Shown here: positions 16,724 to 25,448 of the stretch, in pieces
How positions within the stretch are numbered: the stretch's first letter is position 1
Layout of the letters: each line of letters begins with the position of its first letter
From: Janibacter corallicola NBRC 107790
Lineage (GTDB): Bacteria; Actinomycetota; Actinomycetes; Actinomycetales; Dermatophilaceae
NCBI RefSeq assembly: GCF_001570965.1
Contig: NZ_BCSR01000012.1
Location: 1-62,728 of the forward strand
Length of the DNA stretch: 62,728 bases
Reading direction: 5' to 3'
The notes under the pieces: generated by a model
What the model was told of the DNA's origin: nothing
The model's input: the letters and a program-made list of their open reading frames with translations, nothing else
The model's database searches: none
Translations under genes and position numbers: made by a program

Positions 16724-17587
16724 TCAGCCGCGGGCGGCGCCGAGCTTCCAGTAGCCGGAGAAGGTGATGTCGCGCTTCTCCATCCCGACCGAGACGAGGT
16801 GGCGGCGCACGGACGTGGCCAGGCCGGCCTCCCCGCAGGCCCACGCGTAGTCGAAGCCCTCGGTGAGCGAGGGGTCCGCGGTGAGCGCGGCGAGCACCGC
16901 GGTGCCCGGGTCCTCGTCGCCACGCAGGTGGACGGTGACCTCGGCCGGGAGGTCGAGCCCCTCCAGCATCTCTGCTGCGGGCACCTCGACGTGGACCTGC
17001 ACCGCGTCGCCGAGGCCGGGCAGCCTGCGACGGGAGCGCTCCTGCAGGATCGCGAGCAGCGCGGGCACCGCGGTCTCGTCGGCGACGAAGAGCTGGCGCG
17101 CCGGGTCGAAGGCCGTGTACAGCGCTCCGCCGGAACGGAACCCGACGGGGTCCCCGACCTTCGCGCGCACCGCCCACGCCGACCCCGGCCCGGCGTCGCC
17201 GTGGGTGACGATGTCGACGTCGAGCTCGCTCGTGGCGCGGCGCAGCTCCCGCACGGTGTACCAGCGCAGCCCGGGCTGCTCCTCCTCGGCCATCTCGGCC
17301 ACCGCCGCTCGCACGTTGATCCGCTCGGCGTCGGGCAGGTGCAGCCGTCCGTCGGCGCCCGGCATGAGCAGTCCGAAGTACTCGTCCGGCCCGGCGAGGG
17401 CGTACTGCCCGAACTCCGGTGCGGCGAGGGTGATCCGGCGCATCGAGGGGTTCAGGTCCGTCACGGCGGCCACGGTGGCCTCGAACTGCACGTGCCCGTC
17501 GCGTTCGGCGACGGCCGCCATCGAACGGCGGTTCCACACACGGGCCGCCCCGTACAGGGCGCGGTCGGCCAGCTCGGCGATCTTCAT
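16724..17587 (-). CDS. siderophore-interacting protein (FAD/NADPH ferric-siderophore reductase)
   Basis: A 287-residue flavoprotein of the ViuB/SIP family. It has an N-terminal FAD-binding barrel (MRRITLAAPEF; RWYTVRELRRATSELDVDIVTHG, with the RxYT flavin motif) and a C-terminal NAD(P)H domain (VADETAVPALLAILQ; AWACGEAGLATSVRRHL; GYWKLGAA at the end). It reduces ferric siderophore in the cytoplasm to release Fe(II). The ATG at 17587 overlaps the ATPase gene stop by 4 nt, making it the fifth and last gene of the iron uptake operon. The longer upstream frame is antisense-like and rejected. Confidence 0.93.
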   Translation of the reverse strand: MKIAELADRALYGAARVWNRRSMAAVAERDGHVQFEATVAAVTDLNPSMRRITLAAPEFGQYALAGPDEYFGLLMPGADGRLHLPDAERINVRAAVAEMAEEEQPGLRWYTVRELRRATSELDVDIVTHGDAGPGSAWAVRAKVGDPVGFRSGGALYTAFDPARQLFVADETAVPALLAILQERSRRRLPGLGDAVQVHVEVPAAEMLEGLDLPAEVTVHLRGDEDPGTAVLAALTADPSLTEGFDYAWACGEAGLATSVRRHLVSVGMEKRDITFSGYWKLGAARG

Positions 17588-18444
17588 GGGTGCTCCTGGT
17601 TGGCTCGGGGCAGGACGACCGGGGTCCCAGTGTCCGGGTCCTGGAGGATGCGGCAGCGCACGTCGAAGACCTCCTCGACGAGCGACTCGGTGACCACCTC
17701 GCCGGGGGTGCCCTGTGCGACGAGGGCACCGTCGCGCATGGCCACGAGGTGGTCGCTGTAGCGGGCGGCCATCGCGAGGTCGTGCAGCACCATGACCACG
17801 GTCGTGCCGCGGCCGCCGTTGAGGGTGCGCACGAGGTCGAGGACCTCGATCTGGTGGGCGATGTCGAGGAAGGAGGTCGGCTCGTCGAGCAGTAGGATCT
17901 CCGGCTGCTGGGCCAGCGCGAGGGCGATCCACACCCGCTGGCGCTGCCCGCCGCTCAGCTCCTCGACGACCCGCTCGGCCAGCGTCGTCGTGTTCGTCAG
18001 CTCCATGACCTCGGCGACGACCGCGTCGTCCTCACGACTCATCCGGCGCAGCAGCCCCTGGTGCGGGTGGCGCCCGTGGGAGATCAGCTCCGCGACGGTG
18101 AGTCCCTCGGGGGTCATCGGGGCCTGGGGCAGCAGACCGATCTGCCGGGCGACGGACTTCGTCGGGATGCCGGCCAGGGAGCGCCCGTCCAGCAGGACGC
18201 TGCCGGCCTTGGCCGGCAGCAGGCGCGCCATCCCGCGCAGCAACGTCGACTTGCCGCAGCCGTTCGGCCCGACGATCGCCGTGACGGCACCGTCGGGCAC
18301 GCTCAGGTCGAGGCCCTCGACGACCGTGCGGTCCCGGTACCCGAGGGCCAGGCCCTCGGCGCGGAGGCGAGGGGGGCTCCCTTCGCCGGTGGGGGCCGAC
18401 ACCGGCGTCGTCGGGGTCTCTGGGGTGGTGTGCAGGGCGGTCAT
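17584..18444 (-). CDS. ferric-siderophore ABC transporter, ATP-binding protein (FecE/FepC-like)
   Basis: A 286-residue ATPase. After a 25-residue Pro/Thr-rich leader come Walker A GPNGCGKST, the Q-loop, signature LSGGQRQR, Walker B ILLLDEPTSFLD and the H-loop VLHDLAMAARY, which is a hallmark of iron-siderophore ATPases. It energises the two FecCD permeases encoded upstream. It is joined by 4-nt overlaps both to the upstream permease gene and to the downstream reductase gene. Confidence 0.94.
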   Translation of the reverse strand: MTALHTTPETPTTPVSAPTGEGSPPRLRAEGLALGYRDRTVVEGLDLSVPDGAVTAIVGPNGCGKSTLLRGMARLLPAKAGSVLLDGRSLAGIPTKSVARQIGLLPQAPMTPEGLTVAELISHGRHPHQGLLRRMSREDDAVVAEVMELTNTTTLAERVVEELSGGQRQRVWIALALAQQPEILLLDEPTSFLDIAHQIEVLDLVRTLNGGRGTTVVMVLHDLAMAARYSDHLVAMRDGALVAQGTPGEVVTESLVEEVFDVRCRILQDPDTGTPVVLPRANQEHP

Positions 18445-19526
18445 GCGGTCTCCACGCGGGTTCGGGTGACGATGAGCCAGATGAGGAAGGGGGCGCCGGC
18501 GAGGCCGGTGACGACGCCGACGGGCAGATTCGAGCCGCCGGGCACGAGGTAGGCGGCGACGTGGTCGGCGACGAGGACCATCAGCGCGCCGATGAGCGCG
18601 ATGTCGACCAGACGGGTCCGCCCGCGGTGCAACCGGCGTCCGATCGGCCCGGAGAGCAGCGCCACGAAGGCGATCGGCCCGCAGACCGCGCAGGTGCCGG
18701 CGACGAGGAGCACCACCCCGAACATGGCCAGCGCGCGGTGGCGTCCGGCGGCGACCCCGAGACCGGCGGCGAGGTCGTCCCCGAGGAGCACCACCCGCAG
18801 CTGCCGGTGCAGGAGCAGCATCGCCGGGATGAGGATGGCGACGAGCACGGCCAGCCGGCCCAGCTGCGGCCAGGTGACGGAGGAGACCGAGCCGGTCAGC
18901 CAGACCATCGCCTCCGAGAGCCGGTAGACGTCGGCCCGCAGCAGCACCCAGTGGGTGAGCGCCACGAGCAGGGCCGCGCAGCCGACACCGACGATGACCA
19001 GGGCCTGGGTGTTGCCCCGCCCGGCGCCGCCGCTCATCCCGACGAGGAAGGCCGCGACGGCGGTGGCACCGAGGAAGGCCGCGACGGTCACGCCGGTCCC
19101 GTCCAGCCCGAGGACGACGAGGGAGAAGACCGCGGCGGTGGAGGCACCGCCGCTCACCCCGAGGATGTCGGGGCTGGCCAGCGGGTTGCGCATGAGGTCC
19201 TGCATGATCGCCCCGGCGACCGCGAGCGCCGCGCCGGCGAGCAGGGCGCCCACCGCGCGCGGCAGCTTGGACTCCATGAGGATGAAGGTCGCCCCCGGCA
19301 CGTCGGCGCCGCCGATGATCCGCACCGCGTCCGGGATGGTGATCGTGAAGTCCCCCAAGGTCACCCGGACCACGAAGGCCGCGAGCACGAGCACGAGGAG
19401 GACGAGCGTGCGGCGCAGCGCCCACCGGGCGCGGCCGCGGCGGACCCGGCGGACGAGGTCGGCCGGGCCGGTGCCGGACGGCGATCCGGCCGCCGGGGCG
19501 GTGCTCGGGGTACGGAGGGTGGTCAC
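18441..19526 (-). CDS. ferric-siderophore ABC transporter permease (FecD/FepG-like)
   Basis: A 361-residue FecCD-family permease with about nine to ten helices. Conserved landmarks are LPRAVGALLAGAALAVAGAIMQ, NPLASPDILGVSGGAS and the ATPase-coupling loop LLGDDLAAGLGV, then GPIAFVALLSGPIGRRL. A 50-residue cytoplasmic N-terminus precedes the first helix. The GTG start at 19526 overlaps the upstream permease stop (GTGA). It pairs with the preceding permease as a heterodimer. Confidence 0.92.
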   Translation of the reverse strand: MTTLRTPSTAPAAGSPSGTGPADLVRRVRRGRARWALRRTLVLLVLVLAAFVVRVTLGDFTITIPDAVRIIGGADVPGATFILMESKLPRAVGALLAGAALAVAGAIMQDLMRNPLASPDILGVSGGASTAAVFSLVVLGLDGTGVTVAAFLGATAVAAFLVGMSGGAGRGNTQALVIVGVGCAALLVALTHWVLLRADVYRLSEAMVWLTGSVSSVTWPQLGRLAVLVAILIPAMLLLHRQLRVVLLGDDLAAGLGVAAGRHRALAMFGVVLLVAGTCAVCGPIAFVALLSGPIGRRLHRGRTRLVDIALIGALMVLVADHVAAYLVPGGSNLPVGVVTGLAGAPFLIWLIVTRTRVETA

Positions 19527-20512
19527 CGGCGTACCGCCCTTCGCGCCAGCAGGATCAGCACGGGAGCGCCGACGACGGCGGTCATGACGCCGACCTGGAT
19601 CTCGCCCGGCGGGGCGACCACCCGGCCGAGGGTGTCCGCGGCGACGACGAGGGCGGGTCCGAGCAGGAGGGCACCCAGGAGCAGCCGGCCGTGGTCCGGC
19701 CCGCCGAAGAGGCGCACCACGTGCGGCACGGCGAGTCCCACGAAGGCGATCGGTCCGGCGACCGCGCAGGCGGCGGCGGTCAGCAGCAGGGCGCCGAGGA
19801 GGGCGGCGCCGCGGGCGAGGACGACGCGCTGGCCGAGCGCCCGGGCGATGTCGTCGCCGAGGGCCATCGCGTTGAGGGTGCGCGCGGAGGTGAGGGTGAG
19901 GAGCAGCCCGATGAGCACGAAGGGCAGCACCGGCCAGAGGATCCCCGCGTCCTTGCCGGCGACCGATCCCACCTGCCAGTAGCGGAAGAGGTCCAGCGCG
20001 GCGTCGTCGGTCACGAGCAGACCGACCATGATGCTCGAGCAGGCGGCCATGATCGCGGCGCCGGCGAGCGCGGTGGTCATCGGCTGGTGGCGAAGGGGGA
20101 CGGTCAGGCTGACCGCGTGCACGAGGGCCCCGGCGATGATCACCCCGACCAACGCGGTCCACAAGTAGTCCAGGACCCCGTCGAGCAGCCCGATGCGGAT
20201 GCCGATGACGACGAGCAGCGCTGCACCGGAGTTGAGCCCGAGGATCCCCGGCTCGGCGATCGGGTTGCGGGTCAGGCCCTGCAGGACCGTCCCGGCGAGG
20301 GCGACGCAGGCCCCGACGACGACCGCGATGAGGGTGCGGTCGACCCGGGCGCCGATGATCCCGGCGGCGTCGTTGCTCCCGCCGCGCACCGCCGAGACCG
20401 CCTGGGCGAAGGGGACCGACTCGGCCCCGACGAGCACCGACACCACCACCGCCGCCACCAGGAGGAGCAGCCCCCCGGCGGCGATCGCGGTGGTGCGCGC
20501 GGCGCCCGTCAT
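19523..20512 (-). CDS. ferric-siderophore ABC transporter permease (FecC/FepD-like)
   Basis: A 329-residue FecCD-family permease. VDRTLIAVVVGACVALAGTVLQGLTRNPIAEPGILGLNSGAAL is the family core, and ALGDDIARALGQ is the coupling helix for the ATPase. About nine hydrophobic segments are visible. The ATG overlaps the binding-protein gene stop by 4 nt. Together with the second permease it forms the membrane channel for the iron complex. Confidence 0.93.
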   Translation of the reverse strand: MTGAARTTAIAAGGLLLLVAAVVVSVLVGAESVPFAQAVSAVRGGSNDAAGIIGARVDRTLIAVVVGACVALAGTVLQGLTRNPIAEPGILGLNSGAALLVVIGIRIGLLDGVLDYLWTALVGVIIAGALVHAVSLTVPLRHQPMTTALAGAAIMAACSSIMVGLLVTDDAALDLFRYWQVGSVAGKDAGILWPVLPFVLIGLLLTLTSARTLNAMALGDDIARALGQRVVLARGAALLGALLLTAAACAVAGPIAFVGLAVPHVVRLFGGPDHGRLLLGALLLGPALVVAADTLGRVVAPPGEIQVGVMTAVVGAPVLILLARRAVRR

Positions 20513-21555
20513 CCGTCGCTCTTGCCCTTGACTGCCTTGGCGATCTCGGGGACGAACTTCGTGACGGCGACCTCCATCGACAGCGGCGACGGCGAGGAGA
20601 GCGTCGTGGAGACCTGCCGGTCGGCGGAGGCGACGTAGTGGCCCTTCTTGATCGCGGGGATCTCGCCGAGGAGCGGGTCCTTGGTGATCTTCTCGATCTG
20701 CTCCTGGCCGTCGGCGTAGAAGATGAGCACGTCGGCCTTGATGTCACGGGCCTTCTCGGCGGAGATGGAGAAGAAGAACTTCTCGCCCTCGGAGTGCTTG
20801 GCCACGAGCGGGCCGTCCTTCATGCCGAAGCGTCGCAGCAGCTGCGGACGCAGGTCGTTCGTGGTGTAGATGTCGATCTTGGACAGGTCGGTGGGGACGA
20901 TCGAGGCCCAGGCGACGGTCTTGCCCTTGATCTCGGGGTACTCGGCGATCCCCTCGTCGATGACGTCGTTGGTCTTCTCGAGGAGGTCCTTCGCCTCGTC
21001 CGGCTTGCCGAGCGCCTTGCCGATGATCGTGATGCTGTCCTCCCACGGGGTCGCCCAGGCCAGGTCGGGGTAGGCGACGGTGGGGGCGATCTTCGTCAGC
21101 TTGTCGTACTCCTCCTTCGTCATGCCGGAGTTGACCCCGAGGACCAGGTCGGGCGAGAGCTTGGCGATCTCGGCGACGGGGATGCCGTCCGCGTCGTCGT
21201 AGCGGGTGATCTCCGCGTCGGGGTCGATCTTCGCCACGGCCTTGTCGAACCACGGTGTCGAGCCCCGCTTGTTGCCGCCCCAGGTGATCTTCGTGGCGCC
21301 GACCGGCACGACACCGAGGGCGGCGACGACGTCCTGGTCGCTCCAGCCGACGGTCGCGACCCGCTTCGGGGCCTCGGTGATCTTCGTCTTGCCGTGGGCG
21401 TGCTCGACCGTCACGGGGAAGGCGCCGGGCTCGGCCTCGCCGGCGCCGCCCGAGGCCTTGGTGTCCGAGCCCTCCGTCGATCCGGTGGAGCAGGCGGTGA
21501 GGGCGAGCAGGAGCGCGGGCGCGGTGGCGATCACCGCGCGGCGGTTCGGGGACAC
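20509..21555 (-). CDS. iron-siderophore ABC transporter substrate-binding lipoprotein (FecB-like)
   Basis: A 348-residue secreted lipoprotein. The signal peptide ends in the lipobox LTAC with lipidated Cys22, and a Ser/Thr/Gly-rich tether follows. The body is a type III (helical-hinge) periplasmic-binding fold: PKRVATVGWSDQDVVAALG, LSPDLVLGVNSGMT, ADVLIFYADG. It captures the ferric siderophore outside the membrane and delivers it to the FecCD permeases. The start is GTG at 21555, 23 bp from a DtxR/IdeR-type iron box. First gene of a five-gene operon with 4-nt overlaps at every junction. Confidence 0.93.
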   Translation of the reverse strand: MSPNRRAVIATAPALLLALTACSTGSTEGSDTKASGGAGEAEPGAFPVTVEHAHGKTKITEAPKRVATVGWSDQDVVAALGVVPVGATKITWGGNKRGSTPWFDKAVAKIDPDAEITRYDDADGIPVAEIAKLSPDLVLGVNSGMTKEEYDKLTKIAPTVAYPDLAWATPWEDSITIIGKALGKPDEAKDLLEKTNDVIDEGIAEYPEIKGKTVAWASIVPTDLSKIDIYTTNDLRPQLLRRFGMKDGPLVAKHSEGEKFFFSISAEKARDIKADVLIFYADGQEQIEKITKDPLLGEIPAIKKGHYVASADRQVSTTLSSPSPLSMEVAVTKFVPEIAKAVKGKSDG

Positions 21556-21577
21556 AGGGGACCTTCCGTCGAGGAGT

Positions 21578-21596
21578 TAAGGCTTGCCTAACTTAT
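21578..21596 (-). promoter_or_regulatory. DtxR/IdeR-type iron box
   Basis: TAAGGCTTGCCTAACTTAT matches 14 of 19 positions of the DtxR/IdeR consensus (TTAGGTTAGCCTAACCTAA). It lies 23-41 bp upstream of the binding-protein start, where Fe(II)-loaded repressor would block the operon promoter. It stands out as an AT-rich island in GC-rich DNA. Confidence 0.8.
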
Positions 21597-21661
21597 GATT
21601 CCCTCCCTGCCCGACGCAACCCCGGCGCGGGATCGCGGCGGGCGGAAGCCGCCGCACCACC

Positions 21662-22777
21662 GTGGCGCCCTCGGATGATTACACTCGCAGTGACGCAGAG
21701 CACATCTGGCAGCCCCCTGCCGCGACGCGCAACGGACCAAGGAGTCACCTCATCTCACCCGACGACGGCGGCGTCGACGATGCGCCACCAGCTGCCCACC
21801 CGTCCCGACGACGCGCACTGGGCATCGGCTTCGGCGCCCTCGCCGTCCCCGTCATCGGGGCGGCCGGGTACGAGTCGGTCCGCGCCGCCGACCAGGGGAC
21901 GAGCGTCCGGTCGAACCTGACCCTCATCGCCCCCGCCGCGGCCGGTGGCGGCTGGGACACCTTCCAACGGGAGATGCAGGAGGCGATGCGTGCCAACCGT
22001 CTGGTCGGCAACGTGCAGGTCCTCAACATCCCCGGCGCCGGCGGCACCATCGCGGTCGGCAGCATGAAGAAGCGCACCACTCCCAGCTACCTCATGGTCG
22101 GTGGCACCGGGCAGATCGCGGCGACCGCGCAGTTCGGCACGCCCTCCCGGATCACCGACCTGACCCCCGTCGCCCGGGTCGTCGAGGAGCTCTTCCTGGT
22201 CAACGTCCCGGCCGACTCGCCCCACAAGGACCTGGACTCCCTGGTCCGGGCGTGGCGCAAGGACCCCAAGAAGATCGCCTGGACCGGCGGGGGGTCCTCC
22301 GACCAGATGGTCATCACCGAGCTCGCCCTCGCGGCCGGGATCGATCCGGCAGACATCACCTACATCCCGTCCTCGGGCGGCGGCGAGGCCATCCAGGCGA
22401 TGCTCAACGGCACCGCCCAGGCCTCCTCGGGGGGCTTCCCCGACATCTACCCGCAAGTCCAGTCCGGGCGGCTCCGAGGGCTGGGCGTCGCCTCGAAGAA
22501 GCGGCTGAAGGGGGTCGACATCCCGACCATGCCGGAGCAGGGGTACGACGTGACCCTGACGAACTGGCGCGCCCAGTTCGCACCGCCCGGCGCGAGCAAG
22601 GAGGACGTGGCCGAGCTCGTCCGGCTCATGGAGGAGACCACCGCGACCGCCGAGTGGAAGGACGCCGTGGAACGCAACTACTGGGTCGAGGTCCCGCTCT
22701 CGGGCCAGGCGTTCGACGAGTTCATCCGGGCGGAGATCGACAAGATCGGTTCCCTGATCGAGGAGATGGGCGTATGA
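21662..22777 (+). CDS. tctC: tripartite tricarboxylate transporter substrate-binding protein (TctC)
   Basis: Up to 371 residues. The mature part has the TctC signature (LTLIAPAAAGGGWDTFQREMQ; NIPGAGGTIAVG; ALAAGIDPADITYIPSSGGGEAIQAMLNGTAQ), a periplasmic-type binding protein for citrate or related carboxylates. A twin-arginine-like signal SRRRALGIGFGALAVPVIGAAG begins at residue 48, unusually far from the GTG at 21662. A perfect AAGGAG at 21739-21744 sits 7 nt before an in-frame ATC (21752), which would place the signal 17 residues from the start. The true start is therefore unclear. The gene overlaps tctB by 4 nt. Confidence 0.88.
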   Translation: MAPSDDYTRSDAEHIWQPPAATRNGPRSHLISPDDGGVDDAPPAAHPSRRRALGIGFGALAVPVIGAAGYESVRAADQGTSVRSNLTLIAPAAAGGGWDTFQREMQEAMRANRLVGNVQVLNIPGAGGTIAVGSMKKRTTPSYLMVGGTGQIAATAQFGTPSRITDLTPVARVVEELFLVNVPADSPHKDLDSLVRAWRKDPKKIAWTGGGSSDQMVITELALAAGIDPADITYIPSSGGGEAIQAMLNGTAQASSGGFPDIYPQVQSGRLRGLGVASKKRLKGVDIPTMPEQGYDVTLTNWRAQFAPPGASKEDVAELVRLMEETTATAEWKDAVERNYWVEVPLSGQAFDEFIRAEIDKIGSLIEEMGV

Positions 22778-23322
22778 CGTCGACCGACACGAGGGACGAC
22801 CGACCCGGGGGCCCCGCCGGGCCCGAGTCCCCCACGAAGGGCGGGTTCTGGCACGGCCGCTCCGCCTTGGTGATGCCGGCGATCATCGGCGCCTTCAGCC
22901 TCTTCCTGCTCATCGGGAGCGCGCTGCTGGAACCGGGTGAGGCAGAGTTCCCCGGACCCCGTTTCGTCCCCCTGATCGTCGGCGGCACCGGGCTGGTCCT
23001 GGCCGTCCTCCTGGCGGCAGGGGTGCTCCGTCACCCCGAGCCGGTCGACGACCCGACTCCCGGGGTCCACCGCACCTATTCCGACTTCGGCGCCCTCGCG
23101 TGGGTGGCCGGCGGGTTCCTCGCCTTCGCGCTGCTCCTGCCCCATCTCGGGTGGATCCTCGCCGGCGCCCTGGTCTTCTGGTGCACCGCCCGCGGCTTCG
23201 GCTCCCGCCGCCCCCTCTTCGACGTCCTCGTCGCGCTCTTCCTGAGCTCGATCATCTACCTCGTCTTCGGCACGGCGCTGGGCCTGAACCTGCCGTCCGG
23301 CATCCTGGGAGGTGGCTTCTAG
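22774..23322 (+). CDS. tctB: tripartite tricarboxylate transporter small membrane subunit (TctB)
   Basis: A 182-residue protein with four hydrophobic helices (ALVMPAIIGAFSLFLLIG; FVPLIVGGTGLVLAVLLAAG; LAWVAGGFLAFALLLP; a split C-terminal pair ending LVFGTALGLNLPSGILGGG). This is the usual size and topology of TctB. It starts with ATG overlapping the tctC stop and ends with TAG overlapping the tctA GTG by one base. It assembles with TctA in a cation-coupled carboxylate importer. Confidence 0.9.
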   Translation: MTSTDTRDDRPGGPAGPESPTKGGFWHGRSALVMPAIIGAFSLFLLIGSALLEPGEAEFPGPRFVPLIVGGTGLVLAVLLAAGVLRHPEPVDDPTPGVHRTYSDFGALAWVAGGFLAFALLLPHLGWILAGALVFWCTARGFGSRRPLFDVLVALFLSSIIYLVFGTALGLNLPSGILGGGF

Positions 23323-24827
23323 TGGACACCCTCGAGCTGCTGATGCAGGGCTTCGCCGGAGCCCTGACGCCGGCAAACCTCATGTGGGTGGTCATCGGCT
23401 GCCTGCTCGGGACCGCCGTCGGCGTGCTGCCGGGCCTGGGCTCGTCGATGGCGGTGGCCCTGCTGCTGCCGATGACCTTCGCCCTGGACCCGACGGGAGC
23501 CTTCATCCTCTTCGCCGGCGTCTACTTCGGTGGCCTCTTCGGCGACTCCACGATGGCCATCCTCCTGAACACACCCGGACAGGCGTCGGCCATCGCCTCG
23601 ACCTTCGAGGGACACAGGATGGCCAATTCCGGCCGCGCCCCGCAGGCCCTGGCCACTGCGGCGATCGGAGCGTTCATCGGCGGCATGGTCTCCTCGGTGC
23701 TCGTCGTCTTCGTCTCGCCGAGCCTGGTGGAGTTCTCCGCGATGTTCGGCCCCGAGGAGTTCTTCGCCCTGGCGATGTTCGCCTTCATCGCCACCTCCTC
23801 CGTGGTCTCGGACAGCGTCCTCAAGGGCCTGGCCTCGCTGGTCCTGGGGGTCGGCATCACCGTCATCGGCGTCGACTCCGTCTCCGGTGTCGAGCGATTC
23901 ACCCTCGGGATGCCGCAGCTCTTCGAGGGGATCTCCCTGGTGACGGTCACCGTCGCGATCCTCGCCCTGGGCGAGGTGCTCTACATCGCCTCCCGCGTGC
24001 GACGTGACAGGGACGACCTCAAGGTCCGCAAGGCCGGACGGGGATTCCTCAGCCGTGGGGAGTTCCTCGAGGCCGCACCCGCGTGGGGCCGCGGCACGCT
24101 CATCGGGCTGCCCTTCGGGGTCGTTCCCGCCGGCGGGGCCGAGATCCCGACCTTCATCTCCTACGACGTCGAGCGTCGCCTCGACCGGCGGCGCAAGCGC
24201 CCGACGTTCGGCACGGGCGCCATCCGCGGCCTCGCTGCACCGGAGGCAGCCGGCAACGCCACGACGGGCATGGCGATGGGCGCCCTCCTGGCCCTGGGTC
24301 TGCCGATCTCGGCGACCGCGGCGATCATGCTCGCTGCCCTGCAGCAGTACGGGCTGCAGCCCGGGCCCCTCCTCTTCGAGCAGAGCGCGGACCTCGTGTG
24401 GTCGCTGCTGGCCAGCTTCTTCATCGCCATGGTGGTCCTGCTGGCCATCAACCTGCCCTTCGCCCAGCTCTGGTCGAAGCTCCTGCTGATCCCCAGCCCG
24501 TACCTCTACGGCGGGATCACCCTCTTCTGCGGCCTCGGCATCTACGCCACCGCGGCGTCCGTCTTCGACCTGGTCCTGCTGCTGGTCATCGGGATCCTGG
24601 GCTTCGTGATGCGCCGCTACGACTACCCGTTGGCGCCGCTGATGATCGGCATGGTCCTCGGGCCGCTGGCGGAGACGTCGCTGCGGGACGCACTGCTGGC
24701 ATCGGTCGGCGACCCGACCACCCTGGTCACGGGCTGGATCACCCGGGGGATCTACGCGCTCCTGCTGGTCGTCGTCGGCACCTCCGCGTGGAGCGCCCTG
24801 CGCAAGCGCACCAAGCGCGACGTCTGA
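23322..24827 (+). CDS. tctA: tripartite tricarboxylate transporter large membrane subunit (TctA)
   Basis: A 501-residue protein with 11-12 hydrophobic helices and the TctA hallmarks GTAVGVLPGLGSSMAVALLLPMTF, LLNTPGQASAIASTFEGH and PFGVVPAGGAEIPTFISYDVERR, plus PEAAGNATTG in the second half. The start is GTG in the TAGTG junction with tctB. TctA is the transport channel of the secondary, binding-protein-dependent tricarboxylate family. No TctDE two-component regulator is encoded nearby. The gene ends 2 bp from the convergent pyrE. Confidence 0.94.
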   Translation: MDTLELLMQGFAGALTPANLMWVVIGCLLGTAVGVLPGLGSSMAVALLLPMTFALDPTGAFILFAGVYFGGLFGDSTMAILLNTPGQASAIASTFEGHRMANSGRAPQALATAAIGAFIGGMVSSVLVVFVSPSLVEFSAMFGPEEFFALAMFAFIATSSVVSDSVLKGLASLVLGVGITVIGVDSVSGVERFTLGMPQLFEGISLVTVTVAILALGEVLYIASRVRRDRDDLKVRKAGRGFLSRGEFLEAAPAWGRGTLIGLPFGVVPAGGAEIPTFISYDVERRLDRRRKRPTFGTGAIRGLAAPEAAGNATTGMAMGALLALGLPISATAAIMLAALQQYGLQPGPLLFEQSADLVWSLLASFFIAMVVLLAINLPFAQLWSKLLLIPSPYLYGGITLFCGLGIYATAASVFDLVLLLVIGILGFVMRRYDYPLAPLMIGMVLGPLAETSLRDALLASVGDPTTLVTGWITRGIYALLLVVVGTSAWSALRKRTKRDV

Positions 24828-24829
24828 GG

Positions 24830-25384
24830 TCAGGTCAGGCCCAGGTCGGCCAGCCCGAAGGCGTGCCGGTACTCGAACCCGGCCTCGGCGAACTTGTCCG
24901 CGGCGCCGGTCGCGCGGTCGGCGATCGTGGCGACCGCGACGACCTCGGCACCCGCCTCGCGGGCGGCGGTGGCGGCCTCGAGCGGGGAGGCGCCGGTCGT
25001 CGAGGTGTCCTCGACGACGAGCACCCGGCGACCCGCGATCGAGGGCCCCTCGATCCGCTGCTGCAGCCCGTGCGCCTTGCCCGCCTTGCGCACGACGAAG
25101 GCGTCCAGGCGCTCCCCCTTCGCCGCGCCGGCGTGCAGCATCGCCGTGGCGACCGGGTCGGCGCCCAGGGTCAGCCCGCCGACGGCGTCGAAGTCCAGGT
25201 CCGAGGCGAGGTCGAGCATCACCCGACCGACGAGCGGGGAGGCCTCGCCGTCGAGGGTGACGCGGCGCAGGTCGACGTAGTAGTCGGCCTCCTTGCCGGA
25301 GGAGAGGGTGACCCGTCCGTGGACGATGGCCTTGTCCTTGATGATCTGCAGCAGGCGGGCGCGGTCGGCAGCGATGTCAGTCAC
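24830..25384 (-). CDS. pyrE: orotate phosphoribosyltransferase
   Basis: A 184-residue type I PRTase with the PRPP loop VLVVEDTSTTGAS and the N-terminal motif KDKAIVHGRVTLSSGKEADYYVDLRRVTLDGEA, typical of actinobacterial PyrE. The catalytic Lys is in the VVRKAGKAHG loop. It makes orotidine 5'-phosphate from orotate and PRPP in pyrimidine synthesis. GTG at 25384 was taken as the start because homology begins with TDIAADRARL; the 12-residue upstream extension is Arg/Gly-rich and not conserved in type. Confidence 0.93.
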   Translation of the reverse strand: MTDIAADRARLLQIIKDKAIVHGRVTLSSGKEADYYVDLRRVTLDGEASPLVGRVMLDLASDLDFDAVGGLTLGADPVATAMLHAGAAKGERLDAFVVRKAGKAHGLQQRIEGPSIAGRRVLVVEDTSTTGASPLEAATAAREAGAEVVAVATIADRATGAADKFAEAGFEYRHAFGLADLGLT

Positions 25385-25448
25385 GCCCCGCAGTCTCCCA
25401 CGGCCCCAGGCCCGCCCCATCGATCTCCCTCGCCGGTTCGTGGGCGGT

